Positions 6,628 through 15,790 of a stretch of DNA of 41,078 nt are shown here, piece by piece; within the stretch, counting starts at the first letter, position 1; the number at the start of each line of letters is the position of its first letter. Origin of the DNA: a virus; IMG/VR virus record IMGVR_UViG_3300050821_007408, positions 1 to 41,078 of that record; one strand, written 5' to 3'. The notes under the pieces were generated by a model. The model made no database searches and was not told the DNA's origin. It saw only the letters and a program-made list of their open reading frames with translations. A program made the translations under genes and the position numbers.

Positions 6628-8325
6628 ATGATTGAGCCAGACGATCACGAACGCATCGTGCAGGATGCCGCCTATCGCCAAGATTTGCGGCATCGCTTCA
6701 TCACCGATCCGTTCTTTGCAGGCAGGATGTTAGGGTGGGACTTCCATCCGGACCTGCACAAGCCAGTCGCCGATCTCTATGGCAGGAAAAATCCTCTGCT
6801 CGCGATCGAGGAGCAGCGCAAGAAAAAAAAGCTAATGCACTTCGATCCGCGCTTCACGTACAAAACCACATGGAACCGTGTGGATAAGGTGCAGTGGGTT
6901 GCGGCGTTTCCAAAAGTAATCACGCTGCTTAATCAGACCGCAACGCAGCCACTCGCGAGGAAGATCTCGAAAGGCACCGCGAATTACTTCTATTGCGCGA
7001 AGTACGAGAAGCCCACCCGGTTTCAACTTTGCTTTCCCGAACTGGTCGTAGACAAAGAGCCGTTCAGCAATAACAAGGAAACGTGGAACACACCTAACCA
7101 CGATCGCGATGCGCTCGACGACACGATCGCATTCACTTCACCGCAGACCGAACAGTCAGGCTGGCATCCGTGGCTTCTCAACTGCGACGACATGGTAGCC
7201 ACCAAGAACAGCGGCATTCGCGCCACCGCAGAGGCACGGCAAGGTGTGATTGAAACATTCGACACCAACAAAAACACGCTGGTGCCAGGCGGCTATCTGT
7301 ACCTCGTCGGCACACGATATCACCCGTTCGACCTTTACGGTGTGAGACTCGCGGATATGGACCCCGAAGAGTGGGACGTTCTGATTCGCCACTCGATCGA
7401 GCGCAAAGATGGATCGCGTCTTCTGCCGGGAGAGTTCCCGCCAGAAGACGAAGTGCTTATCCCCTTCGCCGATCTACCGGGCATGACCTACAAGCGGCTG
7501 CGCGGAATGTTCTATGAGAACTACGAGACCTTCATGTGTCAGCAGCAGAACGATCCGCAAGGTGGCCATACGCCGATCTTCGACGAGAAGCTGTATGGAA
7601 CGTGCGAGGCCGATATCGAGCGCATCCCGGCCTATGGCGGTGAGACGTTTGTGTGCTGGCGGTTGCCCTATGGCAGCAAGCCGGCGACGAGCAAGTTTCT
7701 CGAGGGTGCGGCGGCGCGGGTCATCGACGGCAAGGTGTACGTGATCGACTGCTGGCAGATCGGCGGCACGCCCAGCCACCAGGCCGAGAGGATGGTTCGC
7801 ATCCACAAGGAGCTGCAGGCCGATGGAATGATGATTCTGAATACGCCCGGTTGCGACGGATTTACGCCGCACGTGCGCAATGAAGCTGCCCGGCGCAACG
7901 TCAGTCTGCGTATCCAGTGGAACGACTGGGAAGACAATGAAAACCTGCGCAACAACTCGATCAAGCAGATGGAGCCGCTGCTGAAGGTAGGACGGATACT
8001 CTTCGCGCGGGGCATGACCAAAGGGAGCGAATGCAAAAAGCAGTTTGTCCACTTTGGCCTGATTGAAGAGACCGGCATCGTCGAGTGCGTGTCGAAGCTG
8101 GGGAACCTAGTGCCAATGTCACAGATGCGATCTGCGCTGGAGGATGAAGAGATCGAATACCAGCGCAGCCGCAGAGACGATGCCACACTGAACTGGCTTC
8201 TGAATTTGCAGGGCACTCCAATCGTGGATGAGCAGCTGAAGAAAAAGGCGATCGCACACCAGCAGGCGATGGAGGCGACGACGACGTACAGACTACCGCC
8301 GATGCCGGGAGGGTTAGATGGCTGA
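6628..8325 (+). CDS. terL: Terminase large subunit (divergent)
   Basis: The 565-residue product has the order and length of TerL, the ATP-driven DNA-packaging motor and headful nuclease. The Walker A region is FDPRFTYKTT (residues 72-81), where Tyr78 replaces the glycine before the catalytic Lys79. Walker B is WLLNCDDMV (Asp187, Asp188). A coupling-motif-like LVGTRYHPFDLYG follows. In the C-terminal nuclease half, the RRDDATLNWLLN segment is the usual late acidic motif, but the first two nuclease motifs (around VCWRLPYGS and ILNTPGCDG) lack the usual D and E. It starts directly after the 6322 gene's stop and overlaps the next gene by 8 bases. It is flanked by portal and capsid genes. Confidence 0.85.
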   Translation: MIEPDDHERIVQDAAYRQDLRHRFITDPFFAGRMLGWDFHPDLHKPVADLYGRKNPLLAIEEQRKKKKLMHFDPRFTYKTTWNRVDKVQWVAAFPKVITLLNQTATQPLARKISKGTANYFYCAKYEKPTRFQLCFPELVVDKEPFSNNKETWNTPNHDRDALDDTIAFTSPQTEQSGWHPWLLNCDDMVATKNSGIRATAEARQGVIETFDTNKNTLVPGGYLYLVGTRYHPFDLYGVRLADMDPEEWDVLIRHSIERKDGSRLLPGEFPPEDEVLIPFADLPGMTYKRLRGMFYENYETFMCQQQNDPQGGHTPIFDEKLYGTCEADIERIPAYGGETFVCWRLPYGSKPATSKFLEGAAARVIDGKVYVIDCWQIGGTPSHQAERMVRIHKELQADGMMILNTPGCDGFTPHVRNEAARRNVSLRIQWNDWEDNENLRNNSIKQMEPLLKVGRILFARGMTKGSECKKQFVHFGLIEETGIVECVSKLGNLVPMSQMRSALEDEEIEYQRSRRDDATLNWLLNLQGTPIVDEQLKKKAIAHQQAMEATTTYRLPPMPGGLDG

Positions 8326-8521
8326 AGAATTGAAGCTGTGCGATACGACATCCACGCCTCGCGTCGAGGCCCATTGGTGCGTCTGCGTAAAGCGGACGGA
8401 CACGATGGGACCGTGCCTCACATGGGAACAAGGATCGAACGGACGGTGCGTATATTGCGACCACGATCGCTATTGCCACCAAATGCTAAAAGCCGCACGA
8501 GGAGAAAGCTTGGATGGCTGA
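8318..8521 (+). CDS. 67-aa Cys-rich protein between terL and portal
   Basis: The 67-residue product has WCVC, a lone Cys, and CVYCDHDRYC, about six Cys and several His, suggesting a small zinc-binding fold. GGGAGGG lies upstream of the ATG inside terL. It overlaps both neighbours by 8 bases. The first residues MAEEL are also those of the portal protein, and the DNA at the two starts is nearly identical over about 15 bases, hinting at a small duplication. Role unknown. Confidence 0.6.
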   Translation: MAEELKLCDTTSTPRVEAHWCVCVKRTDTMGPCLTWEQGSNGRCVYCDHDRYCHQMLKAARGESLDG

Positions 8522-10730
8522 AGAACTCGACATACCGCGCGAGGGTGATGACGTAGCAGCTCGACCAGGCGGCGATGGAATGCCGCTGGGCAATGAGATG
8601 ACGCCTCGCATCGCGCAGTCGCAGGCCGAGCTGGGCGAAGACGGAGCGACCGAAACCACGTTCGACGATGACGCCGCGGCGACGCTTGTGTGGGAGAACT
8701 ACCAGGCGTGGGTGGGATGGCTGGATGAGAATGCGTGGCTGGCCGAATGGCAGCTGATCGACTACCTGAAGCAAAGCCCTAACTTCGATCGCAACTGGCG
8801 TGGAAGCGACAGCGGCGGAACGGCGCGCATTTCGCGGTTCAACGTGGCCAAGAACTCGAACACGATGGCGACGCAGATCAAGCGAGGCGTCTTTGCCGAT
8901 CAGACTCCGTTTCTGTTGGAGCCGCGCGGACCGCTGGCCGACGACGACGACCAGGAGATCTATATCGACGCCATCACCGAGATCTTCTCCACGCTGAGCG
9001 AACGCGCCGACCTCGAATACAACATGGGCCTATTAGTCGATTGCCAGACGCTGCAGGGCACCGGCATAGGCGACATGGGATACGAGGAGAAGGAATGCGT
9101 GTACACCACACGCAAACGAAAAAAGCAGCCGGAAACGATACAGCTCCCGGTTGGACCTCCGAAGATCGTCAACACGTGGGAGAGCGACGAGTTTGAAACT
9201 GTAACCCAGAAGGTGACAGAGACGTATCCCTACCTTGAATATCGCAAGCTGGGAACGACGCTCTATGATCCAGGCTGGCGCACACCGAACCGTCCGGAGC
9301 TGAGTGCGGGGGGAAAGATCGATGTCGATTACCTGACGCTGCAGGATCTGCAGCGACTGCGCGGCATGGATGTCTACAAAGACATACCCTCCGACGAGGA
9401 CCTAAAAAAGTTCTTTTTCGAGAATCCACTTGGTGATGCGCCGCCGGCCTCGACAACCTCCCAGAGCATGAACTCGAACTCGGCCGTCGTCTTCCATGCC
9501 GAAGGCGAACACGTACAGACCAACGTGGATCCAACTCGGCGGCCGCTCATGCGGCTGAAGTATTCGACCAGCGAGACCATCATCGAAGTGCTGTGCTACA
9601 TGGGGCGTCGCAAGACGATACGCAATGCTCCGCATGAGCTGAAGGACTTCGCGCTGGGCGTCGCCGCGAACTGGTGGAACATCGACAACAGCGGCTATGG
9701 CATGGGCATCGGTCGGCTGAACGCTGGCGATCAGCGCATGGATCAGGGCGTACTCAACGAAGTGCTGAAGATGATCGGCTACTGGACGAACGCTCCGCTC
9801 ATGTACGACAGCTCGAGCGGCAACGAGCCAACGCAAAACATCGTGATGGGGCTGGGCAATCTGTGGGGAGTGAACGTGCCTGGCGGTGACGTGCGCAAGG
9901 CCTTCGCCTATGTGCCGAAACCAGAGATCCCGCCCGAGGCATGGAAGATTTACACGCTGGGCAAAGAGGGCGGCGAAGATCTGGTGGGCGCGAACGCGAC
10001 GACCATGCAGGGCAACACCGGACCTGGATCGACCGCGCTGAAGACGGCAACAGGAGTCAACCGGCTAGGGGGCAAAGCCGATGACAATGTGGCGACACCC
10101 ATCTCGCACATCGAAGGCGTGCTGGTGCGCTGGTACCGCTTTCTGTGGTGGATCGTGCAGACCAAGATGCCGATCGCGGAGATCCGCAGAATCCTTAGCA
10201 AGAAATTTGCTGACACGATCATCAACAAGATCGATCCGGAGAGGCTGGTTAACGCTGAGTTCAACATCAAGATCCTCGCCGGCCAGAAGCTGGCGGCCAA
10301 GGCAGCGATCGCGCAACTGATTCCATTCCTGCTGCAGCTGCTGCAGCAGCCGCAGTTGATGGAATTCATGCACCAAAAAGGAAAGACGATCAACTTCGCT
10401 TCGATCGAGAAAATCTTTATGCGCGTGAGCGAGCTGCAGGGCGCGGAAGACATCATCGTGGATCTGACGCCGCAGGAGCTGCAACAGGTTCAGGCCACGA
10501 ACCCCGCTGCACAGAGAACGAAGACGGCGGCGGCGATCGAACAGTTGCGCGGACAAAACAAAATCCAGGCAATCAACGCCAAGGGTCAGGTGGATACTCA
10601 AGTCGCCGTGGTGAAGGCCGCCGCGGACAAGGCCGCAGAGCGTCTGGAGGGTTCGACGGAGTTCGAGGAAGCCGAGGGACGTTTAGAGCGCAACACGGAC
10701 ATGGGAGAGTTGCAGAATGGCCCAGTCTAA
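8514..10730 (+). CDS. Portal protein (podovirus type)
   Basis: The 738-residue product lies between terL and the capsid gene. Features fit a large podovirus-type portal: an N-terminal helical region with NSNTMATQIKRGVFADQTPF, a central wing/stem part with YGMGIGRLNAGDQRMDQGVLNE and a long helix-rich end (TNPAAQRTKTAAAIEQLRGQ) with coiled-coil character forming the barrel. It would form the dodecameric DNA gate at the capsid vertex and dock TerL. GAGGAGAAA upstream sets the start; the end overlaps the next gene by 14 bases. Confidence 0.8.
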   Translation: MAEELDIPREGDDVAARPGGDGMPLGNEMTPRIAQSQAELGEDGATETTFDDDAAATLVWENYQAWVGWLDENAWLAEWQLIDYLKQSPNFDRNWRGSDSGGTARISRFNVAKNSNTMATQIKRGVFADQTPFLLEPRGPLADDDDQEIYIDAITEIFSTLSERADLEYNMGLLVDCQTLQGTGIGDMGYEEKECVYTTRKRKKQPETIQLPVGPPKIVNTWESDEFETVTQKVTETYPYLEYRKLGTTLYDPGWRTPNRPELSAGGKIDVDYLTLQDLQRLRGMDVYKDIPSDEDLKKFFFENPLGDAPPASTTSQSMNSNSAVVFHAEGEHVQTNVDPTRRPLMRLKYSTSETIIEVLCYMGRRKTIRNAPHELKDFALGVAANWWNIDNSGYGMGIGRLNAGDQRMDQGVLNEVLKMIGYWTNAPLMYDSSSGNEPTQNIVMGLGNLWGVNVPGGDVRKAFAYVPKPEIPPEAWKIYTLGKEGGEDLVGANATTMQGNTGPGSTALKTATGVNRLGGKADDNVATPISHIEGVLVRWYRFLWWIVQTKMPIAEIRRILSKKFADTIINKIDPERLVNAEFNIKILAGQKLAAKAAIAQLIPFLLQLLQQPQLMEFMHQKGKTINFASIEKIFMRVSELQGAEDIIVDLTPQELQQVQATNPAAQRTKTAAAIEQLRGQNKIQAINAKGQVDTQVAVVKAAADKAAERLEGSTEFEEAEGRLERNTDMGELQNGPV

Positions 10731-11121
10731 CCTGAGTACACACGAGAAGTTTTTACGCGGGGAGCCGCTGACCCCGGAGCTGGCCGCTGTACGCGAGGGG
10801 CGAGATCCGGAAGCGAAGCCGAGGCCTGCGCCGGCAGAGCGGCGAGCTCACGACGATCCGGAGCGCGAACTGACGCGGGTGGAACGGCTGGACTTGAAGG
10901 AATTCTGGGAGATGCCGGGGCAGAAGTTGTATCTGCGCATCGCGGAAAAGGCTATTCATTTTCACCAGAAACGTGCTATTAGCTTAAGTCAAGACGATCC
11001 ACTTGCTAACCGGGATGAAGTCGCAAGTGCCTGGGCCTATGTGAAAATGTTTCGTCAAGTCGTAGCGCAACTGGAAGTGGTCGTGAACGCGGAGCTGGCC
11101 GAGTTGGAGAACGAACAATGA
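10717..11121 (+). CDS. Hypothetical head-associated protein
   Basis: The 134-residue product is acidic to neutral with a charged, disordered first half (RGEPLTPELAAVREGRDPEAKPRP) and a helical second half with KLYLRIAEKAIHFHQKRAISLSQDDP and AWAYVKMFRQVVAQLE. It sits in the portal-to-capsid interval and overlaps both neighbours (14 bases with the portal, ATGA with the next). It may take part in head assembly. No family is recognised. Confidence 0.65.
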   Translation: MAQSNLSTHEKFLRGEPLTPELAAVREGRDPEAKPRPAPAERRAHDDPERELTRVERLDLKEFWEMPGQKLYLRIAEKAIHFHQKRAISLSQDDPLANRDEVASAWAYVKMFRQVVAQLEVVVNAELAELENEQ

Positions 11122-11933
11122 GGATGGAATGGGTAACAACGCGCCCAAACGGTAAGCCTGTCGAGCCGGGAACCTTCTGCCGAGTACTCGATATGGAGGA
11201 CGGCACCAATCCGATCTACTACTACGGCAAAACCGAGCAGGAAGTGAACGACAAGATCGCGTTGAACAACATGCACGCGCAGCGCGCCCTGGCCCGACGC
11301 GCGGAAGCTCCACCTGAGAACACAAACCCCTCTCCCATCGCACCGCGCAAGCGTATGACCGCCGACGAGACCATGCAGGCAACCACAGACCTGCAGAACC
11401 CGGCGAAAGCAGCAGAGGCAGTAACCAGGTTGGTACAGGATGCGACTGGAATGGACCTTCGCCAGATGGCGATGGATGCCTTCAAAGCGCGAGCCGACGA
11501 GTGGGTAAGCGAGACCCCGGATTTTTACAACTGCAAGCCGAATCGATCACTGTTGGCGACGCGGTTGGGAGTGCTGGTGAATGGCGATGTGTCGCTCATC
11601 ACGAAAGAGATGATGACGCAAACTTTTCACCAGATGTTGGCAGCCGGCGATCTAGTCGAAGATCCCGGTGAAGCAGCACCGAACGTCACAACGTTTCCTG
11701 ACGAGAATCAGGTCCAGCGTGTCGAGACGAGCCGAGGCGGACGCAATGGAACAGGAACGCGGAGCACCAACTTCCGCGCACCCCAGAGCGCCCAGACAAG
11801 GACACTCAAATACACGCGGGAGCAGATCGACAGGATGAGCCTAGCTAGGACCGAGGCGTTAATTCGCAGCGGTGACAAGGACTATGCGGAGGCCTGTGAG
11901 TTCTACTACCCGGCAGCGAAGGCTACGGCCTGA
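11118..11933 (+). CDS. Candidate capsid scaffold
   Basis: The 271-residue product lies immediately before the major capsid gene, the usual place for a scaffolding protein. It has a small N-terminal beta region (WVTTRPNGKPVEPGTFCRV), an Ala/Gln-rich helical middle and a disordered, basic C-terminal third with TRSTNFRAPQSAQTRTLKY. Low-complexity, flexible ends and helices are common in scaffolds. There is no visible protease motif. ATGA overlaps the previous gene; GGAG lies upstream. Confidence 0.5.
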   Translation: MRMEWVTTRPNGKPVEPGTFCRVLDMEDGTNPIYYYGKTEQEVNDKIALNNMHAQRALARRAEAPPENTNPSPIAPRKRMTADETMQATTDLQNPAKAAEAVTRLVQDATGMDLRQMAMDAFKARADEWVSETPDFYNCKPNRSLLATRLGVLVNGDVSLITKEMMTQTFHQMLAAGDLVEDPGEAAPNVTTFPDENQVQRVETSRGGRNGTGTRSTNFRAPQSAQTRTLKYTREQIDRMSLARTEALIRSGDKDYAEACEFYYPAAKATA

Positions 11934-11950
11934 GCTGAGGGAGCGCAACA

Positions 11951-13213
11951 ATGCGTCAGACACTGACGTACCGGATGTGGAAGCGAAAGAAGCAATGGGT
12001 GAGCGGGACGAGCAGGCAGTTCCGCCCAATCGGGATGCGAACCGGGACTCAGAACGGGATCGCTGCATTTTTGTTCAAATACATTCTGTGGCCTTTGCTG
12101 CAGCTGCTGATCGCCTTTGCGTCGGCGCTTATGGCAACCGGAGCCACAGCGATGGCGATGGGAGCGCAGGCAGCGCGCGCTTCGGCGGTAGCGGAGGGTG
12201 GAGCAACGCAAGCCGCTCAGACCTCCGCCAACATGCCGCAGGCGCGTCTGACGGTTTATTACAACCGCGTCTTCATGCAGTGGCTGTACGCCAAAACCAA
12301 CAAGCTGTTGATGTGTACCCACATGGATCTGCCCGAAAAGAGCGGACAGACCTGGCGCAACTTCATGTCGATTCCGCTGGGACCGGACACCACCCAGCAG
12401 ACCGAGGGCACGCCTGGACCTCCGGAGCAGATCAACGTCAACTTCAAGGACATCGTGGTCGGGCAGTGGGCGAATTTCAATACCATTTCCGACTTTGCCG
12501 CGCTGACCTCGATCTCGGACGATCTGGTCGAGAACAGGCGCATCATGGCCTATCAGCTCGCGCTGACGATCGACGACCTCATCATGTTCCAGATGGACTT
12601 TCTGCGCACGATGGATACGCGGACGGCCAATCAGGACGCGACCACCACGCCCTATGCGTTCACCAAGAACATCATCGAGCAGATGCCGGGTTCGCTCGAA
12701 GGTGCCGAGGTGCCGCAGATGAAGGATGGCTTCTACAACGGAAGCATTCATCCCTTCTTTGTCTCCGACTTGATGCTTGACGACTCCAATAACTCCATCG
12801 TTGACATCTGGAAGCACACCGACGCGGGCCAGTTGAAGCTGGAACCGCTGGATGGTGATGACGGCGAGGCTCCGGTGCGCACGCTCGAGCTGTTCGGCTG
12901 CCACTGGAGAAAGAGCACCAACCAGACCCAGACCGCAAACTGGCAGAGTTCCGGCGAGACCGGGATCAGCACCTACCTTGCCGGCATGGATGGCATGGTG
13001 TTCATTCAGTTCCCTCACGGCAAACTGACCAAGCCCGGCCATAAATGGCAGAATCTCGATCTGTGGGCTGAGAAGTTCACAGCGCGAACCGCCTATGACG
13101 CCAACCAGCTCATCCAGGCGGGAACCGGATACAACTGCGTGCTGGGCATCGGGCCACCGCCCGACATCACCAGTCGTATGCGGATCGCGATCGCCGTTCC
13201 GATGACGACATAA
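11951..13213 (+). CDS. Major capsid protein, N4-gp56-like, with hydrophobic N-terminal extension
   Basis: From about residue 99 the 420-residue protein follows the N4-gp56 major capsid family: LTVYYNRVFMQWLYAKTNKL, then the GQTWRNFMSIPLG/TEGTPGP region, INVNFKDIVVGQWANFNTISDF and a long helix with AYQLALTIDDLIMFQMDF. It would build the HK97-fold shell. The unusual part is residues 1-98: a very basic start (KRKK) and a strong hydrophobic span (about residues 37-60) followed by an Ala-rich linker. GAGGGAG seven bases before ATG 11951 supports this start; in-frame Met61 and Met68 have no ribosome site. A 9-bp hairpin follows the gene. Confidence 0.8.
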   Translation: MRQTLTYRMWKRKKQWVSGTSRQFRPIGMRTGTQNGIAAFLFKYILWPLLQLLIAFASALMATGATAMAMGAQAARASAVAEGGATQAAQTSANMPQARLTVYYNRVFMQWLYAKTNKLLMCTHMDLPEKSGQTWRNFMSIPLGPDTTQQTEGTPGPPEQINVNFKDIVVGQWANFNTISDFAALTSISDDLVENRRIMAYQLALTIDDLIMFQMDFLRTMDTRTANQDATTTPYAFTKNIIEQMPGSLEGAEVPQMKDGFYNGSIHPFFVSDLMLDDSNNSIVDIWKHTDAGQLKLEPLDGDDGEAPVRTLELFGCHWRKSTNQTQTANWQSSGETGISTYLAGMDGMVFIQFPHGKLTKPGHKWQNLDLWAEKFTARTAYDANQLIQAGTGYNCVLGIGPPPDITSRMRIAIAVPMTT

Positions 13214-13243
13214 AACCAACCAAACGGCAACACCCAGCGGCAA

Positions 13244-13272
13244 CCCCGGATGGCCAGTGGAGGCATCCGGGG
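13244..13272 (+). repeat. 9-bp stem-loop directly after the capsid gene
   Basis: CCCCGGATG (13244-13252), an 11-base loop, and CATCCGGGG (13264-13272) form a perfect stem. There is no T-run, so it is not a classical terminator. Downstream of the capsid gene it could block 3' exonucleases or thin out readthrough to tune virion stoichiometry (inference). Confidence 0.6.
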
Positions 13273-13295
13273 CGACGGGCACGAGGAGGATTGGC

Positions 13296-13886
13296 ATGGC
13301 AGAAAAAACGATGCAGGAGCAGCTTGAAGAGATCCAGCTGAAGACCGCGCAGATGAACATGAAGATCGCCGAGCGCGCGCTTCAGACATTCGAGGCGCAG
13401 GAACGATCGAAGTCTGTCCAGAACGCGCAACGTCAAAGTGAGCTGGCCAGCAAGATGCGCGGACGCTGGCAGGTTGCGAAGAATTGTTCTCACAGGCAAG
13501 GTGCCAGCCCCAAGAACATCTACAAAGGCAAGGGCGACACAACGCTGAAGAAGGTCAAGATGATGGATGGCTTCACCCTGCTGATCCACTGCGGGATCTG
13601 CCGGCTCGCCGTCTTCAGCCCGCACCCCTACGATCAGAACCTCGAACCGCAGAGAGACTTCCGCACCGGCAAGATGGAGACCGAAGCGCAAGCCAAGGTG
13701 CGCGTAAGGAAGTGGCACCGGGATACCGAAGCCTTCAAAGTCCTACTGGAAAAGAGCGAGGAGTCGAAGTCGGACGAGTACTCGAGCACGATGGATTGCG
13801 GCAATACCTTCGAGGTGAAAGACGGCAAGGGGATGCCAGTCTATCGGCGTCGGCCGAGCGACTTCTATCCGCAACCAACAGCGTGA
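13296..13886 (+). CDS. Hypothetical protein with N-terminal coiled coil
   Basis: The 196-residue product begins with a long helix rich in Gln and Glu (MAEKTMQEQLEEIQLKTAQ and on to about residue 60), then a basic region with CSHRQG and an HCGICRLAVFSPHP segment (CxxC and His), which may bind metal. GAGGAGG upstream picks ATG 13296 over the earlier in-frame ATG at 13257. It lies just after the capsid and its hairpin. Role unknown; head completion is possible by position. Confidence 0.6.
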   Translation: MAEKTMQEQLEEIQLKTAQMNMKIAERALQTFEAQERSKSVQNAQRQSELASKMRGRWQVAKNCSHRQGASPKNIYKGKGDTTLKKVKMMDGFTLLIHCGICRLAVFSPHPYDQNLEPQRDFRTGKMETEAQAKVRVRKWHRDTEAFKVLLEKSEESKSDEYSSTMDCGNTFEVKDGKGMPVYRRRPSDFYPQPTA

Positions 13887-13949
13887 AATTTTAACCGGCA
13901 ATGTCAGATGATTCGCGTCGCGTGAGCGAGGCAGAGAGAAGAAAAAACA

Positions 13950-14594
13950 ATGGGTGCAGATCGCGTAACTTACGGACCACCGAGCGCCAGCGGAGTGAAT
14001 TCCTTCGACCAGAAGGCCATCGTGCTCGACCAGACCAACGGCGTGATGTATTCGAGCGGGAGCGCCAACAATCGTAAGTTGATGCTGGCAATGGGAGCGC
14101 CCCTGGTGCTGCCCGCGCAGACTGCGCTTACCGCCATCACCACGGCGCAAACGCTGCTGAGTTTCATCTTCGGCGCCGGCGCCCTGAATGTGACCGGACG
14201 AAAGCTGCGAGTCAAGGGTGTGCTGATCTATTCGACGACATCCACCAACGTCGCCACGATCAGCTTCGCTCTCACGCTGGGCGGGGTTACGCTCTGCACG
14301 ATCACGACGGCAGCGACCAACACCGCAGCCAGCGCCAACCTGCCGATTCAATTTGAATTTGAATTGACGGTGGTAACCCTCGGTGCAACCGCCACCATTG
14401 AATCGCATGGACGGGTAGACGCGAATATCGGCACCGCCGCCGCCGCAGCAGCAGCCACCTACCTCGACACCAATACGGCAGTATCGAGCGCAGTCAATCT
14501 GACCGCAGCCGCCACGCTGGGCGTGACCATCGCAGCCAGCGCAGCCATCCCGAGTGCGCAACTGCGTTCGGCAACCGTGATGTACGAAGCCTAA
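13950..14594 (+). CDS. Beta-rich virion protein (decoration-like)
   Basis: The 214-residue product is nearly uncharged and rich in Ala and Thr (ATISFALTLGGVTLCTITTA), with alternating beta strands like a sandwich or jelly roll. The N-terminus has GVMYSSGSANNRKLMLAMGA. Position after the capsid gene fits a decoration or head-fibre protein. Its pattern resembles the 209-aa protein at 5600, although identity is low by eye. The run of seven Ala after GTA near residue 160 is low complexity. Confidence 0.6.
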   Translation: MGADRVTYGPPSASGVNSFDQKAIVLDQTNGVMYSSGSANNRKLMLAMGAPLVLPAQTALTAITTAQTLLSFIFGAGALNVTGRKLRVKGVLIYSTTSTNVATISFALTLGGVTLCTITTAATNTAASANLPIQFEFELTVVTLGATATIESHGRVDANIGTAAAAAAATYLDTNTAVSSAVNLTAAATLGVTIAASAAIPSAQLRSATVMYEA

Positions 14595-14602
14595 AAGGAG
14601 GC

Positions 14603-14782
14603 ATGATGGGAAGAGTCCAATACAAAGAGCCGGCGAAGAAGAGCGATACCGCAGAGCGAATGCGGGAGGCCACGAAGCCGCCAGTGGTGGAGAAAAAGAA
14701 AAAACGGACAAAGCCCCGAAGCCTGGATGAAGTGATTGCGCTGTTGCACAAACATGGAATCCGCTTCGATGACGAGGAGTAA
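14603..14782 (+). CDS. 59-aa basic protein
   Basis: AAAAGGAGG lies four to eight bases before tandem ATGs (14603 and 14606). The product is Lys/Arg/Glu-rich with KKKKRTKPRS in the middle and a short terminal helix (LDEVIALLHKHGIRFDDEE). The GAGGAG at its end is the ribosome site of the next gene. A small nucleic-acid-binding or connector accessory role is possible; no family is recognised. Confidence 0.6.
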   Translation: MMGRVQYKEPAKKSDTAERMREATKPPVVEKKKKRTKPRSLDEVIALLHKHGIRFDDEE

Positions 14783-14785
14783 GAC

Positions 14786-15790
14786 GTGGGTAACTCCACC
14801 ATCAAGCTGAGCAACGTCTTCAATGTCATCGCCGCGAGGGGAATCCCCGATCCCAGGGGAGGACCCAGCGGCTATGGCGACCAGCTGGCGCTCGAGTGCG
14901 CGAACGAAGTGATGGCGGATATCGTCTGCGAACGGTACAACCAGAAATGGAATCGCGCCTTTGCCGCGCCTTTCTACACCAACAGCTTTCAGCAGGACTA
15001 TCCGCAACTCGCGCAGGCGGCCGGCCCGATCGGGTGGGGCGAAGACGGCGACGTGATCGACGTGAACAACACCTACATCCCGAAGCCGATGGACAACATC
15101 AAGTGGAGGCGAGGCCTCAGCCGCACCAATCTGAGTCGATGGTGGCCGCAAAATCTCTGCTGGATGTACAACAACGAGCTGGATATTGCGAGCTGGCCGG
15201 GTGCGGATGTCATCATTTATCCGCTGCTGGGCGCGAGCGCACCCGGTGGCCAGAACCCGATCCTGAACATGAGCGACAAGAACGGGAACATCCTGATCGT
15301 GACGACATTCGGCACAACCGGAAGCGTCGCGCCGTTTCTCTCAGCCGCCGCCGCCGAGGGTCAGACCGTGGACGATGGTTCTGTAGTGTGGACGTGCGTA
15401 AGCCCGACCAGTCAGGGATTCCGCATCGACCGGTTGCCGTCTGCTGCAGGGCCTACGCTCGAAATCCGGCCCTACTACCAGCTCGACCCGCCGCGCTTTA
15501 CTGCCATGAATCAGATGCTCGATCCCATCCCCGACAGCTTCAGCCGATTTTTCTTTCGCGGATTGCAGGCCCAGTGTCTGCTGAACAGCCCCAATCCGAA
15601 CGATGTTAAGCGCGGCGAAGCTCTGACGGAACGAGACCCGGATGGAGAACCGCGATGGATGAAGGAACCCAAGAAGCAAGGCGACCGCGAGCTGAACGTG
15701 TATGCGCTGCTGCCGGCGCAATGCGTCGTCGAGCCGAGGTGGGGCGCGAATGTGCCGCGCACGGCCGATAATCCGTATGGGTGGAACTAA
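14786..15790 (+). CDS. Connector or tail adaptor protein with inserted DGxxW module
   Basis: The 334-residue product starts at GTG 14786, three bases after the previous stop with GAGGAG upstream. The N- and C-terminal parts resemble a head-tail adaptor by position only. Residues about 155-205 (nt 15248-15401) hold a repeat-like module: NGNILIVTTFGTTGSVAP then GQTVDDGSVVWTCV. The same DGxxW signature appears several times in the large tail protein at 16498. Such modules probably decorate the surface or bind sugar (inference). It overlaps the next gene by one base. Confidence 0.6.
   Translation: MGNSTIKLSNVFNVIAARGIPDPRGGPSGYGDQLALECANEVMADIVCERYNQKWNRAFAAPFYTNSFQQDYPQLAQAAGPIGWGEDGDVIDVNNTYIPKPMDNIKWRRGLSRTNLSRWWPQNLCWMYNNELDIASWPGADVIIYPLLGASAPGGQNPILNMSDKNGNILIVTTFGTTGSVAPFLSAAAAEGQTVDDGSVVWTCVSPTSQGFRIDRLPSAAGPTLEIRPYYQLDPPRFTAMNQMLDPIPDSFSRFFFRGLQAQCLLNSPNPNDVKRGEALTERDPDGEPRWMKEPKKQGDRELNVYALLPAQCVVEPRWGANVPRTADNPYGWN

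Noticed and set aside
11872-13360. Long frames on both strands over the capsid gene (302 aa plus, 484 aa minus).
   Set aside because: Both are GC-rich shadows of the capsid frame, with Arg/His-rich or low-complexity composition.
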